Positions 43,567-52,474 of a stretch of DNA of 64,000 nt are shown here, one piece after another. The first letter of the stretch is position 1. Each line of letters opens with the position of its first letter. Position numbers and translations under genes: made by a program. Source of the DNA: JBFJKD01 sp041600415. Lineage in GTDB: Bacteria; Pseudomonadota; Gammaproteobacteria; Pseudomonadales; Porticoccaceae. The notes under the pieces are model-generated. The model worked only from the letters and a program-made list of their open reading frames with translations. It did not search any database and was not told the DNA's origin. The DNA lies in NCBI GenBank assembly GCA_041600415.1, contig JBFIKF010000002.1, positions 419,293-483,292 of the forward strand, read 5' to 3'.

Positions 43567-43938
43567 TTACGGCGAAATGCTCATTTTAGGTCGTTGTTTT
43601 ACCGGCTCGTGAGTTGGTAAAAAATTCCGAGCATCAAAGGTTGGCGTCACGTAAACTTGTTGAAACATTTCTACTGCCGGCGCTATTTCGGCCAGAGAAT
43701 ATCCCAAAATTAGCAACTCTTTGGCGTCTCCAGGCATATCCTCTAAACTATATTGGTCAATATAATCTAGTATTTCCTGCATTCGCGGTAACATCGCATC
43801 GTAAAATTCAGTCAATTCCTCCATATTACTTGACAGACGTTTTTCCGTTCTCGCCATTTGTGATTCAAGTGACCAATTTTCTAAAAATGGCATCAAGTCT
43901 GCGAACTGGGACGGTAGCGTTTTTGTCTGCCCTTTCAC
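43567..43938 (-). CDS. Small helical protein paired with Rieske oxygenase (copy 2)
   Basis: A 123-residue, predicted all-helical acidic protein without signal peptide. It is clearly paralogous to the protein at 45183-45536: both have LPxQF...FxxxW near residue 10, ARxEKRL near 30, a FYDAMLPRMQEI/FYEAIIPLMPDI helix and a C-terminal aspartate-rich tail. Its ATG overlaps the stop of the preceding Rieske gene by 4 bp, implying coupled production. I do not recognise a domain. Accessory, assembly or electron-delivery roles are all possible; there are no cysteines for a metal centre. Confidence 0.75.
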   Translation of the reverse strand: MKGQTKTLPSQFADLMPFLENWSLESQMARTEKRLSSNMEELTEFYDAMLPRMQEILDYIDQYSLEDMPGDAKELLILGYSLAEIAPAVEMFQQVYVTPTFDARNFLPTHEPVKQRPKMSISP

Positions 43939-45149
43939 TGGTACTCACCATTTATGTAGTCGCTAACAACTTTATGAAAATGTCTGCAAAGCACCTCCTG
44001 ATCCTGAAAATGCATTTCCTTAAATGCACCGGATTTGGCCATTTCATGAGCTGCTTCCAGAGTGCTGAAATCTTCTAGCCAAACGTCCCTCGACATACAT
44101 CTGGAATATTCGAGTGCCCAGCGTTGACTCGGTTTGGTAGGCTGTGCGGCTCGCATGGTTATCCGTTGGTACATTTTGTCCACGCTCAAAGGCCAAAAAT
44201 TATGGGTCTGGTACATCCCGTTAAAAAGCGCTATCCAGAAATTGGGGAATATTACATAAATATCAGCTGCCCAGTTATCCGCCCTTGAAGGATTTACTCC
44301 TGTCGGCCACTGGCTGAAATCCTGCCCTTCCGCGTAACTGCGAATAGAAACGGTGTTTTCGGCGGCCAGTTTATCTATGGGTTTACGGGGTGGCTCGTCT
44401 CCAGCCGGCATGGACAACATACGATGGCGACCCAGGTCCTTAAAGTCCAGGCAGTGGATGTAGGGATTTTCTTTACCTCCGAGCGCACCGTTCAACGTTC
44501 GCCTATGTAAATGTGCTGCGTGATAAGCCTCCTGTTGGGAGTCTACACTGACTTTCCAATTACAGTTAACCTCTCCTTCGTAACCAAATATTTGCGAATA
44601 TTTAGCAAATGGGAAGCCGTGCAATAAGGGTACCACTTCTCCGAGATATTCGATCAATGTCTCTCGCGGGCTTTCCTCAAGATTTATAAATATAAATCCT
44701 TCCCATACGTCCACTGCTACAGCCTTCAGACCGAGAGCTTCGCGATCAACATCGAAAAAATTTATTTGGTCGGGAATGTCGCGCAATTTACCTTTTGTAT
44801 CGAAAACCCAGCCATGAAATTCACATACCATAAACTTGGCATTGCCGCTTCTTTCCTGGCACACTTTATTGCCACGGTGCGAACACATGTTATGGAAAGC
44901 GTTTACATTACCGTCAATATCTCGAGTGACAACAATAGAAGTATGCAAAACCGGTAAATTATGCACAACGTAATCACCAACATTGGGCACATCATCAATT
45001 CTGCCAACATTTAACCAACAATGTGAAAATATAGTCTCTATTTCACATTTGTATTGATCCGGTGACGTATAGACATCGACGTTAAGCGGCTTGGTGTCCA
45101 ACCCGAATGCTTTCGTCCAATTTCTGTTTTCAGTATTAACCACGCCCAT
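43935..45149 (-). CDS. Rieske non-haem iron oxygenase, alpha-only type (copy 2)
   Basis: An oxygenase of about 404 residues. The N-terminal Rieske [2Fe-2S] domain has CSHRGNKVC and CEFHGWVF (about 84-106). The C-terminal catalytic domain has the mononuclear iron motif EAYHAAHLH. About half of the residues match the second Rieske protein at 45546-46787 by eye. No beta subunit gene follows; instead the small helical protein does. ATG 45149 is chosen over 45155 for spacing from GAGG. It presumably hydroxylates a ring or performs O-demethylation; substrate unknown. Confidence 0.9.
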   Translation of the reverse strand: MGVVNTENRNWTKAFGLDTKPLNVDVYTSPDQYKCEIETIFSHCWLNVGRIDDVPNVGDYVVHNLPVLHTSIVVTRDIDGNVNAFHNMCSHRGNKVCQERSGNAKFMVCEFHGWVFDTKGKLRDIPDQINFFDVDREALGLKAVAVDVWEGFIFINLEESPRETLIEYLGEVVPLLHGFPFAKYSQIFGYEGEVNCNWKVSVDSQQEAYHAAHLHRRTLNGALGGKENPYIHCLDFKDLGRHRMLSMPAGDEPPRKPIDKLAAENTVSIRSYAEGQDFSQWPTGVNPSRADNWAADIYVIFPNFWIALFNGMYQTHNFWPLSVDKMYQRITMRAAQPTKPSQRWALEYSRCMSRDVWLEDFSTLEAAHEMAKSGAFKEMHFQDQEVLCRHFHKVVSDYINGEYQ

Positions 45150-45182
45150 CGCCATACCTCTTGAAAAATTTAGCTTATCGAC

Positions 45183-45536
45183 CTATATCTCATTGACGCC
45201 TTCATATCCAACACAGCAAATGCGAGACGGGTCAAAATAATCTGCTCGGACATCCTGCTGCCCCCACACTTCAAATATTCTCGACACCTCAACACAGGAC
45301 AGTGCAAGAAACATTATATTTTTATCACACTGCATTTCTGGCGATACTGGTTTGCTTTTCAGATAACTCATAATGTCTGGCATCAAGGGAATAATGGCTT
45401 CATAAAATGTTTTGATAACTTCGTATGGCGTGTTCAAGCGTTTTTCAAACCGCGCCTGCTCGGTGTTTATTGCCCAGTCCGCCACAAATTTCCGCAACGG
45501 CTTAAATTGTTCGGGTAACGCGTTATCCATATTCAT
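45183..45536 (-). CDS. Small helical protein paired with Rieske oxygenase (copy 1)
   Basis: A 117-residue predicted helical protein, paralogue of the one at 43567-43938 (shared LPEQF, ARFEKRL and FYEAIIPLMPDIMSYL-type segments). It starts 10 bp after the stop of its Rieske partner, with a 28-bp gap to the second Rieske gene. Unlike copy 2 it contains a CC pair (RICCVGYEG) near the C-terminus. ATG 45530 has better ribosome spacing than 45536. No known domain is recognised. Confidence 0.75.
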   Translation of the reverse strand: MNMDNALPEQFKPLRKFVADWAINTEQARFEKRLNTPYEVIKTFYEAIIPLMPDIMSYLKSKPVSPEMQCDKNIMFLALSCVEVSRIFEVWGQQDVRADYFDPSRICCVGYEGVNEI

Positions 45537-45545
45537 TTCCGTTAT

Positions 45546-46787
45546 CTATCGATTGGCTAGCCAGTTCTGCACCATCTCATCAATTACCGCATAACTATGG
45601 CGAACTGCGATCTCCTGGTCAGAAAATACATAATTTTTTAAAGCGCCCGCGCTGGTCATGGTAGTGATACCCTCAGCAGTGTTTATGTCTTCGCGCAGCA
45701 CGTCTCTCAGGGAAAGCAGCCCATACTCGAGCGCCACCCTGGCAGCCGCATCGCCAGGTTTTGACATGTATACATCCGCTTCATATAGACATTCTTTCTC
45801 TGACGACGGCCACAAACTTATGACGGCGTATAAAGGCGCGCTGATAAAAAGAACGATGTTCGGAACGATTTCCAGAATATCAAACGCCCAACCGGGATCT
45901 TTGTTTGCGTTAATCCCTGGCGGCATATCTGATCCACCAGCCTGGACGTCATACGGGGTAGTTGCTCCATATTGAAAAGACAATCCTTCCACCGGCGATA
46001 GTTCGCGCTCCCCCAGACCACTTGGCACGCCGATTGTGCGGTGTTTACGAAATAACCGCACAGCTTCCGGAGCCACATGCAAGACAGTATTAGATTTTTT
46101 GTTCTGTCCGGTATTATTTTGCAGGTGTACTACGGCTGCATGGTACGCCTCAATTGAACTGTCGAGGTAAAACTTCCAGTTCATTTTTGTTTTCATCGAA
46201 TACCGGTTTACGAATTTGAATTTTTCGTCATCAAAATAACCTTGGTACTGGTCGAATATCTCACCCATATATTCTTTTAACGATTCAGACGGTTGAGGCG
46301 ATAAATTTATAAAAATAAATCCCTCCCAGATATCCATTGTTATTTTTTTTAAAGTTAAATTTTTCAAATCTTGATCGTCAAAAAATTGTCGGTCCGGTAC
46401 GTCAACCAGCTGGCCGTCTGCATCGTACACCCAGCCGTGAAATGGGCATGCGAAATACTTTTTACAGCCTTTTTTCTCGCCTTTCCCGCATAAAGTCATC
46501 CCCCTGTGTACGCAAACGTTATGAAAGGCGTTAACCTCTCCTTTTTTATTCCGCACCACTAATATACTTGTTTCAAGCGTCTCGTAAGATTTAACAATAA
46601 AATCCCCTGGGTTAGGCAATTCAGATACGCGACCGACCATTACCCAGCCATTCTTAAAAATAGCTTCTCTTTCTGCAATAAAGTAATCAGGGCTTGATAC
46701 CGCTTCGTGTACATTTACTGGGCCACGTGAAAGATTTTGATACCTATCCGTCAACGGCCGCTCATCGATAGATTCGACGCTGCTCAT
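45546..46787 (-). CDS. Rieske non-haem iron oxygenase, alpha-only type (copy 1)
   Basis: A 413-residue oxygenase. Rieske ligands are in CVHRGMTLCG and CPFHGWVYD (about 88-118), and the catalytic iron motif is EAYHAAVVHLQN. The spacer between Rieske ligand pairs contains an extra Lys/Cys-rich insert (GEKKGCKKYFAC). It is paralogous to copy 2. This is the first gene of an operon of eight on the minus strand; a two-tier inverted repeat lies about 107 bp upstream. Electron-transfer partners are not encoded in the island. Confidence 0.9.
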   Translation of the reverse strand: MSSVESIDERPLTDRYQNLSRGPVNVHEAVSSPDYFIAEREAIFKNGWVMVGRVSELPNPGDFIVKSYETLETSILVVRNKKGEVNAFHNVCVHRGMTLCGKGEKKGCKKYFACPFHGWVYDADGQLVDVPDRQFFDDQDLKNLTLKKITMDIWEGFIFINLSPQPSESLKEYMGEIFDQYQGYFDDEKFKFVNRYSMKTKMNWKFYLDSSIEAYHAAVVHLQNNTGQNKKSNTVLHVAPEAVRLFRKHRTIGVPSGLGERELSPVEGLSFQYGATTPYDVQAGGSDMPPGINANKDPGWAFDILEIVPNIVLFISAPLYAVISLWPSSEKECLYEADVYMSKPGDAAARVALEYGLLSLRDVLREDINTAEGITTMTSAGALKNYVFSDQEIAVRHSYAVIDEMVQNWLANR

Positions 46788-47118
46788 AAAAAACTCTCCT
46801 GCTGAAGACCAGGCAATTGGCTACCACAAGAAGGTAGAGCCGTTCGAATAGCTTTCAAAACTTTACAAACATCTGACAACTCGCACAGCATTGGTGCTAA
46901 GGTTGTCAACCTGTGGATTAGCACAAATTGTTCGCTTCAAGCATCGAACAACTTACAACCAGTTACCCAGCCAAAAAACCTCTCACAAATCTTGACCACC
47001 CCCCGCTTGCACATGTGGCAGCACTGCGATTTACAATATGAACATATTCAGCAAGCAGCGCTAATAAAATTTGTCAGCCACACGCGCACCAAAAAAACTC
47101 TGGAGCCTGTCAATGGAT
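46788..47118. promoter_or_regulatory. Intergenic region with two-tier inverted repeat, likely operon promoter
   Basis: A 331-bp gap between the Rieske operon and the DUF1329 gene. At 46894-46924, GTGCTAA and TTAGCAC (perfect 7-bp arms) enclose GGTTGTCAACC, itself a 5-1-5 inverted repeat. It could be an operator or an RNA hairpin. No TTTT tract follows to make it a terminator. The rest shows nothing recognisable. Confidence 0.45.
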
Positions 47119-48345
47119 CTACCGCGAAAAATTCTTCATTGATGATTTTTCAAACAGATCCATTGGCACACCCACATTTACGCCCAAGCCCTTATTCGAC
47201 AGAATCGAAGCGCCCTTGGTCTGAAAATTAAAGAAGGATAGCCAGGTTGGGATTGGGCGCCCATTTTCCGCCATATCCCAGTCTTGCTGGACTGCCTTGT
47301 ACAAATTACCCTGATTATCGTAAATTGAAAAATCTGAGGTTCGGTACATTTCCGCGTCAATCGTAAACACTTTTTTACTATACACCGTGTCAAATCGGGG
47401 AACAGCCTCTATAAGATAAACTTCTCTAAGTTCGACCTTACGCCGCGGCTGGGAAAAATAATTGCTGTACAACGTAGGTACCGTTGGATAGGCGACCGGC
47501 TCGACGGAATCCTTGACAGCGACCAGCATTTCTTTCTTTGCAAGAATTTTGTAGGTCCATAAACCGATTGGATCGGAAAAACCGCCGAGATCGCTTTGCG
47601 TTAGCTCCGACCCGGCAACCGAGTCAGCGCGCTGCGCTGTGGACACCTGTCGCACCCTGCGAAACGACGGCAGGTATGCATAGGAGTCTGGCAATCGCGT
47701 CTGATCTTGATACTGAATATCAAGGGTCACAATGCCTTTTACGTCGTAGGGCTCAAGAAACGCTAAATAACGCCGCAGTATTTCGTCTTCGTAACCGGCA
47801 ATCGAGGGTGTCGGTTCGAGCACGGTGCGGCCGGTCATGTTAATTTGACCCGCCGCCATAACGATGTCTTTGTACAGTTTACCTTCGCCATCAATAAACA
47901 TGATGCGGCTAACCGGTCGGTACGGCCCACCCAGTGAACCCCAGTCATCACCCTGTAGCGTAAAGGTACCCTGTTGAAAATTTACCATTACCTCCAAAGC
48001 CGATTTTGGGTTAGGAAACGGAATGCCACCGGGCCAGGGGGACCCATCCGCGAGACCGAGCGTACCGTATTCATCCAGCAGAGTGGCCTTGCCCAGATTG
48101 CGCTGTGTTATCGCCGCATAATCGGGGTGCATCAGGGTACTTAGCTCCGACTTTGGCGTTACCTCAAGAATCTGCCCTTTTTGTATCAGCAGTACCGAGG
48201 AGTCGAGCAAATAGTCCGTGAATTCCGCCACATTGCTCGCATCAATCACGTCACCCGGCGACGGTTGCTTTGCTTGTACATTGAACGCGGTGATGCTCCA
48301 CACTAGTACACAAAGAACCTGGAGATGGAATGTTTTTAATTTCAC
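47119..48345 (-). CDS. DUF1329 periplasmic protein
   Basis: A 408-residue exported protein with signal peptide (LQVLCVLVWSITAFNVQA). It has the DUF1329 layout, LolA/LolB-like in fold: DYLLDSSVLLIQKGQ early, SLGGPYRPVSRIMFIDGEGK in the middle and YLPSFRRVRQVSTAQRADS near 225. It would carry or hand over a hydrophobic compound across the periplasm (inference). It starts 30 bp after the DUF1302 gene, so they form one transcription unit and act together. Confidence 0.88.
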   Translation of the reverse strand: MKLKTFHLQVLCVLVWSITAFNVQAKQPSPGDVIDASNVAEFTDYLLDSSVLLIQKGQILEVTPKSELSTLMHPDYAAITQRNLGKATLLDEYGTLGLADGSPWPGGIPFPNPKSALEVMVNFQQGTFTLQGDDWGSLGGPYRPVSRIMFIDGEGKLYKDIVMAAGQINMTGRTVLEPTPSIAGYEDEILRRYLAFLEPYDVKGIVTLDIQYQDQTRLPDSYAYLPSFRRVRQVSTAQRADSVAGSELTQSDLGGFSDPIGLWTYKILAKKEMLVAVKDSVEPVAYPTVPTLYSNYFSQPRRKVELREVYLIEAVPRFDTVYSKKVFTIDAEMYRTSDFSIYDNQGNLYKAVQQDWDMAENGRPIPTWLSFFNFQTKGASILSNKGLGVNVGVPMDLFEKSSMKNFSR

Positions 48346-48375
48346 GGGAACAACCTCCCAGTTTTATTCTAGATA

Positions 48376-49923
48376 TTAGAATTGATAGGAAATGGCGACG
48401 TTAATTTCGTCGGCATAATCAAATACGGCAATACTCCGATCCTCCGCACCCCCGAACATATTGTAGTAGGCCCACACGCGCCAGTTGTTGCCCGGCTGCC
48501 ATCTAATCTGGGGTTGCCACCAATAACCGTCATCCAGATCGTACAATCCAAAAAACTCAAAATACAATTGATCGTTGTTAACTGGTTGGCTAAGCAATAA
48601 TGAAAATTGTGTTTCATCTTTTCTTGCGGCGGAGCCATTAATATCGGTATTGATATCAACTGTTTCTCGCCGCGTGTATATCACCTGTGCCGAAATATTC
48701 ATGGATCGGCTTTTCGAAAACACAAAAGTGGGGCGGTCTATACCCAGCATGATCTTCCATTCGTCCCGCTCCACTTCTCCAAAGCTAAGCCACGGAGGAT
48801 TGCTTGGTGGCGGCGAGGCCGCGAATGGTTTGTCGAATGTGTAGGTCATCTCACCACGCAAGACTGCCGCCAGGCTCTCGGAATTGAAGTTGAAAGACGC
48901 ACCGAGAATGTCGAGACGCTCGTGTTGATTAACCAGTACTGGCAGTACCGCCACAAGCGTAAAGGGTGGCGCGGGAGGGGACGGGGCAAAAATTGGCACC
49001 ACTCCCTGTGTGGAGATTACGCCATCCTGGTCGATTAAACTGAGATAATTCAATGTATAGTTAAAATTGCCTACTTCACCCAACAAGCGAATGCCCCATT
49101 GGGTGTCTCCCCGCTTATCGTTAGTGTCATCGTCAATCAGAAAAGTACCGGGCGGAACTAAAGCCAAAGCATCGCCCCGTGGCAGCGGATTCACGTTCCA
49201 GGGGGCGCCAATGTCAGCCTGAATGGTTGGCACAAAATCTCCCGGGTTGATAAAGCCATCGAGGCTCAATCCTTTTATGGGAAGATTGTAGGTCGCACGC
49301 ACCATCCACGTGGGGATACGGCGGTGTTCAAACAATTCACCGCCTCCTTCAAAGGGATGCCAGGAGTTGTCCAGGGGGTTGACGATATCCAGCAGGCGCA
49401 CACCGTCTGATTCACCCCACACGATATTCTGCCGGCCAATCCGTACCCACAGATCTTGCTTTTTAAAATCCGCAAATAATTCCCATATCTCGGCGGACGA
49501 GCGATCGTTACTGGCGTTTAACATGGTCCAGCGATCATCCAGGCCATTGGTTGCTGGAAAAGCATCATACCCGTCCAGCCCACCACCCAGGTCCTGGGTC
49601 GCGTCATAACCAAACCGCAATCGCGTGAAAATATGGAAGTCGTCCAAAAACGCGTCTCTCGCCAAGCGAGGGCGATAATCAATATCTAAAACCCCCCAAA
49701 CCTTGGCGAGATTTAGATCGTGATCGTCAGCCTTACCGAGTGCGGCGTTGGCTGTGTTCCGATCGCTGGTGGTAGACACTGCAACTTGCGAGCGTACGAA
49801 CCCGCTAATACGGACATCCCCGTCAAGGTATTCAGCGCCAATGACATCTGCACTGGACATAAATACCGCAACCAGGAAAACGACTGACACCCACGAACGG
49901 CAGTTTTGCTGGGAAACTTTCAT
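48376..49923 (-). CDS. DUF1302 outer-membrane beta-barrel protein
   Basis: A 515-residue precursor. The signal peptide is VVFLVAVFMSSADVIGA; the rest is a porin-sized barrel of amphipathic strands (e.g. QDLWVRIGRQNIVWGESDG, a family hallmark) ending in aromatic VAISYQF*. DUF1302 proteins usually neighbour DUF1329 and MMPL genes in clusters for hydrophobic compounds, so this is the likely uptake channel. A palindrome matching a TetR operator lies 113 bp upstream. Confidence 0.88.
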   Translation of the reverse strand: MKVSQQNCRSWVSVVFLVAVFMSSADVIGAEYLDGDVRISGFVRSQVAVSTTSDRNTANAALGKADDHDLNLAKVWGVLDIDYRPRLARDAFLDDFHIFTRLRFGYDATQDLGGGLDGYDAFPATNGLDDRWTMLNASNDRSSAEIWELFADFKKQDLWVRIGRQNIVWGESDGVRLLDIVNPLDNSWHPFEGGGELFEHRRIPTWMVRATYNLPIKGLSLDGFINPGDFVPTIQADIGAPWNVNPLPRGDALALVPPGTFLIDDDTNDKRGDTQWGIRLLGEVGNFNYTLNYLSLIDQDGVISTQGVVPIFAPSPPAPPFTLVAVLPVLVNQHERLDILGASFNFNSESLAAVLRGEMTYTFDKPFAASPPPSNPPWLSFGEVERDEWKIMLGIDRPTFVFSKSRSMNISAQVIYTRRETVDINTDINGSAARKDETQFSLLLSQPVNNDQLYFEFFGLYDLDDGYWWQPQIRWQPGNNWRVWAYYNMFGGAEDRSIAVFDYADEINVAISYQF

Positions 49924-50297
49924 GGCCCCTCCCGCTTATTTGCTAATCTGAATTATCGTTATTCGCCCTACTTTTATATAAATAAATCAGTAGGTTGCAT
50001 ACTTGCCAAGCCTTGATCAACGAACTGATGCGCTTACCGATCATTTGTTCGGTCACAAAGCTAACAAGCCCCCAGCGGGCTGTCAATAGTCAACCCAAAA
50101 ATTATATTGTTTCGACACTTTTATGTTGCTGAGAATTCCACAGGCAAATTACCCACCGACTCAGCCTCGATTAGGGATCGGAAAGGACAGCTATTGACGG
50201 CTGCCAGCCGCGGTGTAATAACACCAACGACATGTAGATAGGCAGGTTAGCTTACTTTAAATCTTTTTTGACCAAACGGCGTGGGTGCACAACGACG
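49924..50297. promoter_or_regulatory. DUF1302 promoter region with TetR-type palindrome
   Basis: A 374-bp region between tetR and the DUF1302 gene. ACCGATCAT/TTGTTCGGT at 50036-50053 is an 18-bp palindrome with 7 of 9 paired positions, placed 113 bp upstream of the DUF1302 ATG. It is the natural target of the adjacent TetR regulator. TATATAAATAAAT-like AT-rich DNA between the palindrome and the gene could hold the -10. Nothing else is recognised. Confidence 0.5.
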
Positions 50298-50894
50298 TTA
50301 GAACGATTGCAGGCCACCTATCAGGATATTGGAAATCTGCTCGGCCACCAAATCGGGATCATCCAGTGCGCTGGTGTAATCGGGAAAATAGGTTCTGAAT
50401 TTACTGGTTTCGTAAAAATGCAAAGCTGTGCCAAGAATAGCCATTACACAAATATGCGGTTCACATCTCGGATTCGCTTTTATTACAACCATTTCCAAAC
50501 GAGCATACTCGCCGGCCAAAATTGATTCGGCCAACTGTTTAATCCGCCGCGGCTCGCCCTCCAGTTGCTCGCGCTTTATCAGGCTGATAAATTCGGGATT
50601 TTTATGCGCGGCTCGACAGAACCTGACCAAATACTCCCGTAGCTGAACTTGCCAACTGGCCTGCGTGTCGAGTGTCTCGTGCCAGACCCTGGAATTTTCC
50701 CCATAGGCGTCCCTCAACATCATCTCGTATAAAACAGACTTGGATGAAAAGTGGTGATACAGAGAACTCACAGACATACCGCACTTGCCCGCTATGTAAC
50801 GCATCGTGACCGCTTTGTATCCAAGTCTTGAAAAGGCTTCGAATGCCACGTCGATAATTTTTCCTTTGGAGGATACAGAGTTGGTTTTTGCCAT
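50298..50894 (-). CDS. TetR-family transcriptional regulator of the catabolic island
   Basis: A 198-residue repressor. The N-terminal HTH (about 10-55) contains YKAVTMRYIAGKCGMSVSSLYHHF, a standard TetR recognition helix, followed by KSVLYEMML. The C-terminal helical ligand-binding domain has no specific signature. It lies between the two arms of the island and is divergent from the flavoprotein operon. It probably senses the substrate or its CoA ester (inference). ATG 50894 is taken as start. Confidence 0.9.
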   Translation of the reverse strand: MAKTNSVSSKGKIIDVAFEAFSRLGYKAVTMRYIAGKCGMSVSSLYHHFSSKSVLYEMMLRDAYGENSRVWHETLDTQASWQVQLREYLVRFCRAAHKNPEFISLIKREQLEGEPRRIKQLAESILAGEYARLEMVVIKANPRCEPHICVMAILGTALHFYETSKFRTYFPDYTSALDDPDLVAEQISNILIGGLQSF

Positions 50895-51244
50895 CAAATC
50901 GCGCACTCGGAAGCAGGAACCGTTTATTCTATATTTTTACAACGCTATAAGTCGACATATTGTCTCCGACACATCTCGAAATAATACTCGTCACACTACA
51001 TGGCGGCACCTTTACTCGCACCCGACCAGGAGCACAAGGACGGCATAATAATCAGCACAGCGCCTTCCCTTTGTACGATTTACAATTTGTATCTAAATCA
51101 ACTAGTATTGGGTATTGAGCATTCAGTCATTACAATTCAAAAGGCTGGCTAACACCTCTTGCGAACACGCGCAGTGGCGGTCATCCAGTCGATGTCTAGC
51201 GAATGTACGTTTTTCCACAATAAAACCACCTCAGGAAATAGATC
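50895..51244. other. Divergent promoter region between tetR and the flavoprotein operon
   Basis: 350 bp of AT-rich DNA. I see a ribosome site AGGAAATAG before 51245, but no clear palindrome, no terminator and no small gene with a good start. Confidence 0.4.
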
Positions 51245-52459
51245 ATGACCGGCTACAACCCGCAGCACGCATTACCGATCACCATGGACGAGGCCTTATC
51301 CGAAAAAATCAATAGTCTCAGGGCGGGTATGTGTGCACGGGCTGTTGCGGGAGACCAAACCTCGGCGCACCCTCAGGAAGATTTGGATGCCATGCGCGAT
51401 GCTGGCTTATTTGGTTTAGAGGCTCCTCAGGCATTTGGTGGCATGGGCGTTAACTCCGCCGTGGCCAACGACGCGATCCGACAGCTTGCTGTTTGGAACA
51501 GCTCCAGCGCCCATGTATTATTTGTACATTCTGTTGGACTCAAATCAATCCCGTTCCTCGCTAACCAGGCGCAAACCGAACGCTATATGCGTGAAGTAGT
51601 GCAGCAGGGCAAGCGGATTGGCGTAGCATCTAGCGAGCACGGCATCCACGTACTCGACTGGAAGTGTCGAATCAGGCCAGTCGATGGGGGCTATCTGCTT
51701 AATGGAGCGAAACTTTTCTGCAGCGGCAGCGGCGGTTCGGATTATCTGATGGTGTTTGCGGTAGTCGAAGGTGCGCCCAGCCTGATGGAGGGCGTCACAA
51801 TTCTTATGGTGCCCACCAATCAGACCGGCGTCGTACAAAATAATGACTGGGATAACGTGGGGCAGCGACAAACTGCAAGTCAGAGCATTGCTTTTAACGA
51901 TGTTTTTGTGCCATTCGAAAATGCCCTCGGGGAGCCGGGTGTCATTTTAAAATTGCAGCCCTCAATGTGGGCGCTATATTACCAAAGCGCCTTTTGCGCT
52001 CTGCACACCGGGATGGCCGAAGGTGCTCTGGCCGCAGCTATTGATTACGTGCGCAATCAGACGCGACCCTGGATTCCATCCGGTATTCAGAACGCGGTTG
52101 AAGACCCCTTCATCCAGCGCACCATTGGCCGCATGCAAGCCCAGGTCAGTGCCCTGCGCACCCTGGTCAATCGGGCTAATGAAGCGGTCATACTGGTTGA
52201 ACGGGGTATGCTGGATCGCGGCGAAGGGGCTATCCGGGTGTCTGAAGCCAAAATATTTTCCACCGAAGTGGCGCTTGAGGTAGCTACCAAACTTTTCCAG
52301 GTATGCGGAGCTCGCGCATCCGCCAACAAGTATGGTCTTGATCGCTTCTGGCGCAACGCGCGAACCATGACATTGCACGACCCCGTAGACTGGAAATGCC
52401 AGGAAGTGGGCGCCTTTCTGTTGACCGATACTCCTCCTACCCCAGCTTTTTATAGCTAA
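51245..52459 (+). CDS. DszC/SfnB-like flavin-dependent monooxygenase (acyl-CoA dehydrogenase fold)
   Basis: A 404-residue protein with the acyl-CoA dehydrogenase fold. The C-terminal TLHDPVDWKCQEVG segment and the pro-rich tail match the group D flavoprotein monooxygenases (DszC, SfnB, HpaB-like) rather than true dehydrogenases: the catalytic Glu expected of dehydrogenases is not obvious, and no ETF genes are nearby. It would need reduced flavin from a reductase encoded elsewhere. First gene of a four-gene rightward operon; the Rieske alpha gene follows by 15 bp. A real acyl-CoA dehydrogenase cannot be excluded. Confidence 0.75.
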   Translation: MTGYNPQHALPITMDEALSEKINSLRAGMCARAVAGDQTSAHPQEDLDAMRDAGLFGLEAPQAFGGMGVNSAVANDAIRQLAVWNSSSAHVLFVHSVGLKSIPFLANQAQTERYMREVVQQGKRIGVASSEHGIHVLDWKCRIRPVDGGYLLNGAKLFCSGSGGSDYLMVFAVVEGAPSLMEGVTILMVPTNQTGVVQNNDWDNVGQRQTASQSIAFNDVFVPFENALGEPGVILKLQPSMWALYYQSAFCALHTGMAEGALAAAIDYVRNQTRPWIPSGIQNAVEDPFIQRTIGRMQAQVSALRTLVNRANEAVILVERGMLDRGEGAIRVSEAKIFSTEVALEVATKLFQVCGARASANKYGLDRFWRNARTMTLHDPVDWKCQEVGAFLLTDTPPTPAFYS

Positions 52460-52474
52460 CCATGAAGCCCCAAT

